A DNA stretch of 64,000 nucleotides from Acidobacteriota bacterium. GTDB taxonomy: Bacteria; Acidobacteriota; Blastocatellia; Pyrinomonadales; Pyrinomonadaceae. The stretch covers positions 124,001 to 188,000 of the forward strand of contig JADJBB010000002.1 in NCBI GenBank assembly GCA_016703965.1, given 5' to 3'. This document shows, one piece after another, positions 26,418 through 33,443 of the stretch. The position numbers and the translations under genes were made by a program. A model generated the notes under the pieces. That model did not search any database, was not told where the DNA came from, and saw only the letters and a program-made list of their open reading frames with translations. How positions within the stretch are numbered: position 1 is the stretch's first letter; the number at the start of each line of letters is the position of its first letter.

Positions 26418-26492
26418 AAACCATACGATCTCCATCCGCCGAGTTCGAGTCTGAACCATCGAGCCAGAGATTACGTAGTAAGATAACTATCA

Positions 26493-27323
26493 ATGAGTAA
26501 CGAAGAAACAGAGCCACAAACCGACGAAGACCAGAAGCCTCTCGGCCCGCCAAAATCGACCGCTCGCGAATATTTCGAATCATTTGCCGTCACGCTGGTT
26601 ATGGCGATCTTTGGGATGACATTTATTTTGCAGGCGGTTACGGTTCCGACCGGGTCAATGCAGAATACGATCCTGGTCGGCGATTATCTGCTCGTAAACA
26701 AATTCATCTTCACACCAGGCGGCGGTTCGCTGCCGTTTCTGCCCCAGCGTGAGATCGAACGCGGCGACATCATCGTCTTCAAATATCCCGGCAATAAAGT
26801 TCGCCCCGAGGCGGATCGTTCAAGAAATCTGATCCCGTACCAGATCAATTATGTGAAGCGCGTGATCGGCCTGCCAGGAGAGACCATTGAGTTTCGTGAT
26901 AATCAGGTTCTTATTAACGGTAAACTGCTGCCTGAGCACCGTGTCATAGGCGACGCTGAGGACAGCCAGTCAGCGCTCGAGACGACCGAGTTCGAGGAGG
27001 GCCGTTCAGAAGACAAGTACAGTGTCTTTTATTCAAAAGAGACGATGGACGCGGTAAAAGCTGGTAAGAAACTGACCCGTCAGGGCTATGAATTTGGCGT
27101 TGCCGGCAAACCTATGGTCGTTCCCGAAAACAGTTTTTTTGTCATGGGCGACAGCCGCGACAATAGCGAAGACAGCCGCTATTGGGGCTTTGTTCCCCGT
27201 GGCCTCATCATCGGCCGGGCAATGTTCGTCTACTGGTCCTGCGACCGCGGAGCGTCAAACGGCAGCATGGTCGGCTGCATCACGCACCCAAGGCTGAACC
27301 GGATCGGGAAATTTGTGAAGTAG
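26493..27323 (+). CDS. lepB: Signal peptidase I
   Basis: A 276-residue membrane serine protease that removes signal peptides from exported proteins. After a charged N-terminus and one membrane helix (~30-48), the nucleophile Ser lies in PTGSMQNTILVGDYLLVNK, the general-base Lys in YVKRVIGLPGETIE, and box E is FVMGDSRDNSEDSRYWGFVP. The length is within the usual range for the family. It forms a probable unit with rnc and is followed by a palindromic element. Confidence 0.96.
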   Translation: MSNEETEPQTDEDQKPLGPPKSTAREYFESFAVTLVMAIFGMTFILQAVTVPTGSMQNTILVGDYLLVNKFIFTPGGGSLPFLPQREIERGDIIVFKYPGNKVRPEADRSRNLIPYQINYVKRVIGLPGETIEFRDNQVLINGKLLPEHRVIGDAEDSQSALETTEFEEGRSEDKYSVFYSKETMDAVKAGKKLTRQGYEFGVAGKPMVVPENSFFVMGDSRDNSEDSRYWGFVPRGLIIGRAMFVYWSCDRGASNGSMVGCITHPRLNRIGKFVK

Positions 27324-27336
27324 GTTTGGAGAGTAA

Positions 27337-27409
27337 CCACGAAATAACACAAAAAGAACACGAAAGATGAAGAACTTCTTTATTGTGTTCTTTTTGTGTT
27401 TTTTCGTGG
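27337..27409. repeat. Intergenic palindromic element (CCACGAAA type)
   Basis: The arms at 27337-27361 and 27385-27409 match as inverted copies at 24 of 25 positions, with a 23-base loop. The arms are A/T-rich and contain CACAAAAAGAACAC. It fills the gap between lepB and psuG. The right arm contains a GTG in frame with psuG, so automatic start calls may extend into it. Confidence 0.9.
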
Positions 27410-27422
27410 CAAAAATTTCTTA

Positions 27423-28313
27423 ATGCTAATTAATCTAAGCCAGGAAGTCTCATCCGCCATTCGTAACGGCGAACCGGTTGTGGCGCTCGAATCGACCGTC
27501 ATCGCCCACGGCCTGCCTTACCCACAGAATGTCGAGACGGCGATGAAGTGCGAGGCGGCGGTTCGTGCACGTGGTGCGATACCTGCAACGATCGCCGTTT
27601 TTGACGGCGAATTCTATGTCGGGCTCGACGAGCATCAGATCGAGCGTCTTGCAACCGAAAAAGATATACGAAAGATCTCACGCCGCGATCTGCCCATCGC
27701 CGTGGCAAAAAAGCTCAACTGTGCAACCACCGTTGCGACCACCGCTTACATCGCTCACAAAGCGGGAATTCGCGTTTTCGCGACCGGTGGCATTGGCGGC
27801 GTGCATCGTGGGTTTGAAGCGGACATCTCCGCCGATCTGCCGGAACTTGCTCAAACGCCGATCACCGTGGTGTGTTCCGGTGCAAAGATCGTCCTCGACC
27901 TGCCCAGAACGCGAGAATGGCTAGAGACCAACGGCGTCACGGTCCTCGGCTGGCAATGCGATGAAATGCCCGCATTCTACAGCCGCACCAGCGGCCTCGC
28001 GATCGATGAAAGGGTAGAAAACGGCGCTGAGGCAGCTGCGGTTGCCCGGGCTCGGGACGAGATGAAACTGCAGAATTCGATACTCGTTACGGTTCCTGTT
28101 CCCATCGAATTCGAACTCGACCGCGAAAATGTCGAAATTCTCCTTGCCGAAGCCCTAAAACTCGCCGACGAACTAAGGGTGGGCGGCAAAGAGATCACAC
28201 CATTCCTCCTCAGCCAACTGTCGGAACGCAGCAACGGCCGCACGCTCGCAGCAAATATTGCGTTGCTCGAAAGTAATGCGAGAGTCGCCGGCGAGATCGC
28301 AAAGGCACTGTAG
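27423..28313 (+). CDS. psuG: Pseudouridine-5'-phosphate glycosidase
   Basis: A 296-residue enzyme that reversibly cleaves pseudouridine 5'-phosphate to uracil and ribose 5-phosphate. Family motifs are present: PVVALESTVIAHGLPYPQN at the start, ATVATTAYIAHKAGIRVFATGGIGGVHRG in the middle, and GWQCDEMPAFYSRTSGL later. The ATG at 27423 is chosen; an upstream in-frame GTG falls inside a palindromic element. The usual partner kinase psuK is not adjacent. Another palindrome begins on the base after its stop. Confidence 0.94.
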   Translation: MLINLSQEVSSAIRNGEPVVALESTVIAHGLPYPQNVETAMKCEAAVRARGAIPATIAVFDGEFYVGLDEHQIERLATEKDIRKISRRDLPIAVAKKLNCATTVATTAYIAHKAGIRVFATGGIGGVHRGFEADISADLPELAQTPITVVCSGAKIVLDLPRTREWLETNGVTVLGWQCDEMPAFYSRTSGLAIDERVENGAEAAAVARARDEMKLQNSILVTVPVPIEFELDRENVEILLAEALKLADELRVGGKEITPFLLSQLSERSNGRTLAANIALLESNARVAGEIAKAL

Positions 28314-28452
28314 CCGGGAACGCAGGAGCCCTCGTCTGCAAGCGTTCCGCTTCGGGACGCTCACGAACCCGATGGTGATGTGAGCTGAAAAATAACAACG
28401 TTCCTCAGGCCGGAGGAACCGGCGTTGCAGCCGAGGGCGGCCGCGTTCCCGG
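28314..28452. repeat. Intergenic palindromic element with nested hairpins
   Basis: The outer arms at 28314-28341 and 28425-28452 match as inverted copies at 24 of 28 positions. Inside are two more stems: GCGTTCC/GGGACGC (near 28342-28360) and GTTCCTC/GAGGAAC (28400-28419). The element begins on the base after the psuG stop and ends 12 bp before the stop of the convergent gene. Confidence 0.85.
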
Positions 28453-28464
28453 TTTGGCGTCCAG

Positions 28465-29277
28465 TCATTTCATCATTTTTTGCGTCAACGCGTCCAATCT
28501 CTTCTGCGCCTCAACAGCTTCGCTCGATGCAGGAAACTTGCTCACGATCTCTTTCCACGACGCGCCGTCATAGTGATAAGCCTTTGCGACAGAATTAAAC
28601 AGAAAGATCACGCCGAGCTTGCGGTAGCGGTCGAGCATGTTGAAATTTAGGTAATAGCTGTGCAGCGGAGCACCGCTCGCGGCCATTTCCTTGCGGTTGA
28701 GACGGGATGCCGCGTTTTTCGTGAGGTCGGTTGCGATGCCTTCGAGCAGATCGCCGTAAAGCAGGAGCAGCGGCGGTTTGAACTTAGAATCGGGGTAAAG
28801 CGTGAAGAACTCGCTCGCCATTTCAACCGCCTCAAAGCCGCTCGACGCCTGAACAAGTTTGGCCAGCCGTTCCTCGTCACTTCCGCGAAACTTCCCAAAC
28901 ACCGCATCAGCCTGCACCCAGCCGAAATTCTTCGGCGGAACAGTAACCTTAAAGAACTTCACCCCGTCAGCCTCGGTCACGCCCTGGATCTGCACTTTCC
29001 GGCCGCGTGACATGCGGTGTACCGATTCTGAGAAGAGGCTCGGAAGTTTTCGCAGCACGGCGAGCGTTTCGTCAACGACGACGGCGGTTTGGCCGATCTC
29101 GGCGGATTTTGCGGGGACAGTCTTGGGTTTAGCGGAGGAGACGGGTTTCTTTTGAGCGGGAGCCGCTCCTGTAAACAAAATAAATAACGTAACCACAACC
29201 AACGCCCGCGACACCGGCGATCGGGTCAGAACCGCCTGCGTAAGCCGGCGGAACGACGCTGAAGCACCATCCAACAT
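28465..29277 (-). CDS. Secreted SH3-like protein
   Basis: A 270-residue protein with a long N-region and hydrophobic signal (about residues 25-41, ending GAAPAQ). Residues ~65-130 resemble a bacterial SH3 fold (TAVVVDETLAVLRKLPSLFS, RGRKVQIQGV, FGWVQADAVFG). The C-terminal part is helical and TPR-like (KEIVSKFPASSEAVEAQKRL). SH3-like domains often bind cell-wall peptides. Start at 29277 is supported by GAGAGAG just upstream; ATG at 29295 is an alternative. Confidence 0.75.
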   Translation of the reverse strand: MLDGASASFRRLTQAVLTRSPVSRALVVVTLFILFTGAAPAQKKPVSSAKPKTVPAKSAEIGQTAVVVDETLAVLRKLPSLFSESVHRMSRGRKVQIQGVTEADGVKFFKVTVPPKNFGWVQADAVFGKFRGSDEERLAKLVQASSGFEAVEMASEFFTLYPDSKFKPPLLLLYGDLLEGIATDLTKNAASRLNRKEMAASGAPLHSYYLNFNMLDRYRKLGVIFLFNSVAKAYHYDGASWKEIVSKFPASSEAVEAQKRLDALTQKMMK

Positions 29278-29342
29278 TGTTGTCTCTCTCAACATATGCT
29301 CGATCGATCTGGGAGACCGACAAAATTAATATTTAGACCGCG

Positions 29343-29372
29343 ATTATATCCGCGTCAGGGTTTTGTTGTCCA
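29343..29372 (-). promoter_or_regulatory. Predicted sigma-70-type promoter for the SH3-like gene
   Basis: On the minus strand, TGGACA (29367-29372), an 18-bp spacer and a perfect TATAAT (29343-29348). Transcription would begin about 60 bases before the gene start at 29277. Confidence 0.6.
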
Positions 29373-29405
29373 GAAGTTTTTTCGGGGGTATTTCGTTCCG
29401 CCCGT

Positions 29406-29912
29406 CTAACGTCCGCCTTTCATTTGCTTCAACTTATCCTGGAGCCCCGCGTGGTGAAAATGACAAATAGCGATCGCGAGAGCGTCCGCCGCGTCGTGGG
29501 GCGTTGGGGCGGTTTTCATTCGCAGTAGGAGCTTTACCATTTCTTGAACCTGATGCTTCTCAGCGTTGCCGTAGCCGACGACGGTTTGTTTGACGAGCCG
29601 CGGAGCGTATTCGGCGATCTCGATGCCGTGCTGCTCCGCTAGCAGCAGCATTGTGCCGCGAACCTGCCCTAGCTTAAGTGCAACCCCGACGTTTATCGCG
29701 TAGAACGTATCTTCAACCGAAAGAACATCCGGCGAATGTTTGTCGAGTACGTCGGCAATGCCGTTATAAATATTCAGCAAACGCTTAGAAAATTGCTGCT
29801 TCGGGTTAGATCTGACCGTGCCGAAATCGACTAGAGCGTATTTTGAACCGCTCCCGTCAACGACGCCCCAACCGAGCGTTTCACTACCGGGATCAATTCC
29901 TAAAACGCGCAT
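29406..29912 (-). CDS. ruvC: Holliday-junction resolvase RuvC
   Basis: A 168-residue endonuclease that cleaves Holliday junctions during recombination. Acidic catalytic residues are visible: Asp7 in LGIDPGSETLGWG, Glu in LSVEDTFY, and the C-terminal HDAADALAIAICH pair. The family-typical KQTVVGYGNAEKHQVQEMV stretch is intact. RuvA and RuvB are not in the window. AAAAGGATC precedes the ATG. Confidence 0.96.
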   Translation of the reverse strand: MRVLGIDPGSETLGWGVVDGSGSKYALVDFGTVRSNPKQQFSKRLLNIYNGIADVLDKHSPDVLSVEDTFYAINVGVALKLGQVRGTMLLLAEQHGIEIAEYAPRLVKQTVVGYGNAEKHQVQEMVKLLLRMKTAPTPHDAADALAIAICHFHHAGLQDKLKQMKGGR

Positions 29913-30054
29913 TAAGATCCTTTTCTAACCGAGGTTATGAAAAGATACTGCAGAATTTCAATGGGATGCAAGATGGGGCCGCGGTTTTTTTGGCAATTTG
30001 TAAAAATCACACAATATTCTTATCATCATGTTTTGCGCTTAGCCTATCCGATAA

Positions 30055-30972
30055 ATGGACAATCAAAGCTCTGTCACGAACGTCAAGGAATCCGTTCGAT
30101 CGCTGCTCGCCGGTGCGATCGATTATGCCGGGCTGTTTCCACCCGCCGGGCTGCCGATGTCAGAGGCCGTTATCAACTACGCGATGTACCGCAACAGCAA
30201 TTATGGCTGGATGCTGGGGAATTTTGTGGTGCCATCGGTTCAGCTCCATGAATTTATTGAGAACGCCGGAGATTTTATTTCGCGCGATGGCAAAAGTGGC
30301 TGGCGGCTCAGCGTTCTCGCCGGTGAGGATCTGACCGAAACGTTTCATCAGATACGTGATTTTACAAGCAAATACAGCCCGGGCGTGATAATCGATTCCA
30401 TCGAGGTCAGGGCAAATACGGTCTCAAAGATCGCCAACACGGTTACTTCGCTGCCTGCCGGCATGAAAGCCTATTTTGAGCTAGGGCTCGGCAAAAATTT
30501 CCCCGACCTGCTTGCAAAGGTCGCCTCGACCGAGCAGTTTGCCAAGATACGGACCGGCGGCGTTACGCCAGGTGCTTTTCCCGATTCGGCGGCAGTTATA
30601 CGCTTCGTTCGTTCCTGCCTCGCCGCAAATGTGCCGTTCAAGGCAACCGCCGGGCTTCATCACCCGATCCGCTGCTTCCGGCCGCTGACATACGAGAATA
30701 ACTCGCCAAAAGGGACGATGCACGGATTCCTAAATCTATTCCTTATGACGGGCTTCGCCCGCGAAGGATATCGGCCTAGCCTACTTGAGGACGTTATGGA
30801 AGAGGAGTTTGACGAGGTTTTTCGCTTCGCCGACCAGTCGGTCACCTGGCGAAACGAATATCGCATGAACACTTTTCAAATCGAATCGCTCCGAAAGAAA
30901 GGCATCCATTCCTTCGGCTCCTGCTCCTTCGACGAACCGATCGCAGACCTGCAGAAACTTGGGATCCTGTAG
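30055..30972 (+). CDS. Conserved-looking hypothetical protein upstream of fahA
   Basis: A 305-residue soluble protein with no signal or membrane segment. Notable stretches are LLAGAIDYAGLFPPAGLPMSE near the start, AYFELGLGKNFPDLLAK near residue 140 and ATAGLHHPIRCF near residue 204, which could suggest a barrel-type enzyme with active-site His and Cys, but I do not recognise the family. It is 150 bp upstream of fumarylacetoacetase on the same strand, with a palindromic element between. A link to aromatic amino acid breakdown is possible but unproven. Confidence 0.75.
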   Translation: MDNQSSVTNVKESVRSLLAGAIDYAGLFPPAGLPMSEAVINYAMYRNSNYGWMLGNFVVPSVQLHEFIENAGDFISRDGKSGWRLSVLAGEDLTETFHQIRDFTSKYSPGVIIDSIEVRANTVSKIANTVTSLPAGMKAYFELGLGKNFPDLLAKVASTEQFAKIRTGGVTPGAFPDSAAVIRFVRSCLAANVPFKATAGLHHPIRCFRPLTYENNSPKGTMHGFLNLFLMTGFAREGYRPSLLEDVMEEEFDEVFRFADQSVTWRNEYRMNTFQIESLRKKGIHSFGSCSFDEPIADLQKLGIL

Positions 30973-31122
30973 ATCTTTTGCCCGCTAAACACGCGAAATA
31001 CTCGAAATAAAAAGAGAAGAATTGAGCCGCCGTTATTACCGTGTCCGCTTGAATATGGGATACTGGTTTTATTGCCTTTCTCTTTTTCGCGTCTTTTCGC
31101 GTCTTTCGCGGGCAAAGAATCT
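30971..31122. repeat. Intergenic palindromic element (CGCGAAA type)
   Basis: The arms at ~30971-31018 and ~31076-31122 are inverted copies with small gaps. Both carry GCCCGC, ACGCGAAA and AAGAGAA in the same order, and the word CGCGAAA recurs within an arm. The loop is about 55 bases. The left arm overlaps the stop of the upstream gene and the right arm ends 1 bp before the fahA ATG. Confidence 0.8.
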
Positions 31123-31123
31123 T

Positions 31124-32449
31124 ATGTACGAAATCAACGAAACCCACGACCCGACCCTCAAAAGCTGGGTCGAATCCGCTAACGATCCGAATACCGATTT
31201 TCCGATACAGAATTTGCCGTTCTGTATGTTTTGGCGCTCCGCGGCAAGCGAAGCTCCACACTTGGGCATCGGTATAGGCGATTATATCTTTGACCTTAAA
31301 CAAGCGATCGTTGCGGGACTTCTCGGTAGCGGATTCGATCCGTTAGCCGAAGAGATCGAGCTTTGCGACCTTTCCTTCCTAACAGAGGTTTATGGCACAG
31401 CGATCCTGTCGGACCTGAGACGGTCGGCGTTCGAAGTCCTTCGCGACGACGCTGAGCCCGAGATCATCGAAGACGCGAAAGACTGCATGGTGCTGATGAG
31501 CAAGGTGGACCCCGAACTCGCATTTGAGATCGGCGACTACACCGATTTCTACTGCTCGATCTATCACGCGACGAATGTGGGGTCGATGTTTCGGCCGGAT
31601 AATCCTTTGCTGCCGAATTATAAATATGTGCCGATCGGGTATCACGGCCGGGCTTCGTCGATCGTGATCTCGGGGACGGACATCAAGCGGCCGCATGGGC
31701 AGAATCGGACCGATCAGGAAGCTCCGCCGGTGTTTATTCAGTGCAAGAGTCTCGATTACGAGATGGAGGTCGGGTTTTTTGTCGGGCAGGGGAATGATCT
31801 CGGCACGTCGATCCCGATTGGCGAGGCGGAGAAACATATCTTTGGGCTGTGCCTCGTCAACGACTGGTCCGCCCGCGACATTCAGGCGTGGGAATACCAG
31901 CCGTTAGGGCCGTTTCTAGCAAAGAATTTCGCTACAACTATCTCGCCGTTCGTCGTCACGATGGAGGCCCTCGCACCGTTCCGCACCCCCGCATTCGAAC
32001 GCGAAGAAGGCGATCCCGCACCGCTCGATTACCTTGCGGACAAAACAAACGAGAAAATCGGCGGCATCGACATCAATCTCGAGGTCTTTATCCAGACCGA
32101 GAAGATGCGTGCGGAAAACATCGCTCCGCACATGCTATCGCGTTCGAATATGAAGGACCTCTACTGGACCATCGCCCAGATGCTCACGCACCACGCGTCG
32201 AACGGCTGCAACCTCCAAACCGGCGACCTCATCGCGACCGGCACGATCTCCGGTAAAGAAAAGTCCGAACGCGGCTCAATGCTCGAACTAAGCTGGCGAG
32301 GCACCGAGCCTATTGAGCTGCCGTCGGGCGAGACCCGTCGATTTCTCGAAGACGGCGACGAGATCATCATGAAAGGCTACTGCGAACGCGAAGGCTTTCG
32401 CCGGATCGGCTTCGGCGAATGTCGCGGGCGGATCGTGCCTTCGGACTAA
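31124..32449 (+). CDS. fahA: Fumarylacetoacetase
   Basis: A 441-residue enzyme that hydrolyses fumarylacetoacetate to fumarate and acetoacetate, the last step of tyrosine breakdown. Family motifs include DYTDFYCSIYHATNVG (with the catalytic Asp/His region), YKYVPIGYHGRASSIVISG, and a Glu-rich metal site in LDYEMEVGFFVG. The ATG at 31124 is chosen; longer readings are translation through the adjacent palindrome. Other tyrosine-pathway genes (hmgA, hpd) are not in the window. Confidence 0.94.
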   Translation: MYEINETHDPTLKSWVESANDPNTDFPIQNLPFCMFWRSAASEAPHLGIGIGDYIFDLKQAIVAGLLGSGFDPLAEEIELCDLSFLTEVYGTAILSDLRRSAFEVLRDDAEPEIIEDAKDCMVLMSKVDPELAFEIGDYTDFYCSIYHATNVGSMFRPDNPLLPNYKYVPIGYHGRASSIVISGTDIKRPHGQNRTDQEAPPVFIQCKSLDYEMEVGFFVGQGNDLGTSIPIGEAEKHIFGLCLVNDWSARDIQAWEYQPLGPFLAKNFATTISPFVVTMEALAPFRTPAFEREEGDPAPLDYLADKTNEKIGGIDINLEVFIQTEKMRAENIAPHMLSRSNMKDLYWTIAQMLTHHASNGCNLQTGDLIATGTISGKEKSERGSMLELSWRGTEPIELPSGETRRFLEDGDEIIMKGYCEREGFRRIGFGECRGRIVPSD

Positions 32450-32453
32450 GGAG

Positions 32454-32545
32454 TTTTGCCGCAGATTTGCGCAGATGACGCGGATCAGAAAGGACATTAA
32501 ATATCTTTTCTGATCTGCGTTGCCCGCGTAAATCTGCGGCAAAAA
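32454..32545. repeat. Intergenic palindromic element (GCAGATTTGCGCAG type)
   Basis: The arms at 32454-32493 and 32505-32545 are inverted copies of about 40 bases with only an 11-base loop. Shared runs include TTTTGCCGCAGATTT and GATCAGAAA. Short words (GCAGAT, ACGC) recur within each arm. It starts 5 bp after the fahA stop and ends 25 bp before fdhD. Possible terminator activity is not supported by a T-run of useful length. Confidence 0.88.
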
Positions 32546-32569
32546 CCTCTTTTCTGCTAAAATCTCAAC

Positions 32570-33439
32570 GTGAAACCAGCATCAGCTTATTCGGAAGTTT
32601 CGGTACGTCGCTTCGCTTCGGACGGGGATAGCTCTGAATCTGGTGACGTTCTAGCGGTCGAAGAACCTTTGGAAATTCGCCTCGGTTTTCCCGACGCCCC
32701 CCACAAGGCCGTTTCGATAACGATGCGAACGCCTGGCGACGATGGCGAGCTTGCCGCCGGTTTTCTATTCACCGAAGGCATCATTATTTCACCGGAGCAG
32801 ATCAAACAGATCCGCCACTGCGGCCTCAAGATCGGATCGAACAAAGGCACACTTGACCGTGCATCTGCACTCAACTCAAACACCATTCGTGTCGACCTGC
32901 GTGACGTTCTCGACCTTGATCTCAAACGCCTCGAACGCAACTTCTACACAACCTCGAGCTGCGGCGTTTGCGGCAAAGCGTCCATCGAAGCCCTCGCGAC
33001 GGGTGTCAAACAAATCACGAACGACCTTAAGGTAGCTGGCGGCTTAGTTCATTCACTTCCGCAGAAACTCCGCGAAGCTCAATCAGTTTTCGAAACGACC
33101 GGTGGACTCCACGCTTCGGCCTTATTTACCATGACGGGCGAATTGGATATTGTTCGCGAAGACGTCGGACGTCACAATGCTCTGGACAAGGTTATCGGGG
33201 CAAAATTCCTGGCAGGGGAATTGCCGTTATCGAACCGTATCCTTCTTGTTAGCGGCCGGGCGAGTTTCGAGCTGGTGCAAAAGGCGTTGATGGCGGGAGT
33301 CCCGATCCTTGCTGCGGTTGGTGCTCCGTCGAGCCTGGCCGTTGAACTTGCGACTGAATATGGCATGACACTTATTGGTTTTGTCCGCGACGGCCGGTTC
33401 AATATATACTGCGGCAGCGAGCGAATCAGCACTCCTTAG
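32570..33439 (+). CDS. fdhD: Formate dehydrogenase accessory sulfurtransferase FdhD
   Basis: A 289-residue protein that carries sulfur from a cysteine desulfurase to the bis-MGD cofactor of formate dehydrogenase-type enzymes. The catalytic CxxC is in SSCGVCGKAS (near residue 124), with GELAAGFLFTEGII and DVGRHNALDKVIGA also typical. The start is GTG at 32570 with a weak ribosome site. The likely client lies 4 bp downstream. Confidence 0.94.
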   Translation: MKPASAYSEVSVRRFASDGDSSESGDVLAVEEPLEIRLGFPDAPHKAVSITMRTPGDDGELAAGFLFTEGIIISPEQIKQIRHCGLKIGSNKGTLDRASALNSNTIRVDLRDVLDLDLKRLERNFYTTSSCGVCGKASIEALATGVKQITNDLKVAGGLVHSLPQKLREAQSVFETTGGLHASALFTMTGELDIVREDVGRHNALDKVIGAKFLAGELPLSNRILLVSGRASFELVQKALMAGVPILAAVGAPSSLAVELATEYGMTLIGFVRDGRFNIYCGSERISTP

Positions 33440-33443
33440 TTCG

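Noticed and set aside
31022..31123. Upstream extension of fahA
   Set aside because: It is translation through a palindromic element; fahA family sequence starts at ATG 31124. The same applies to psuG before 27423 and the SDR gene before 43772.
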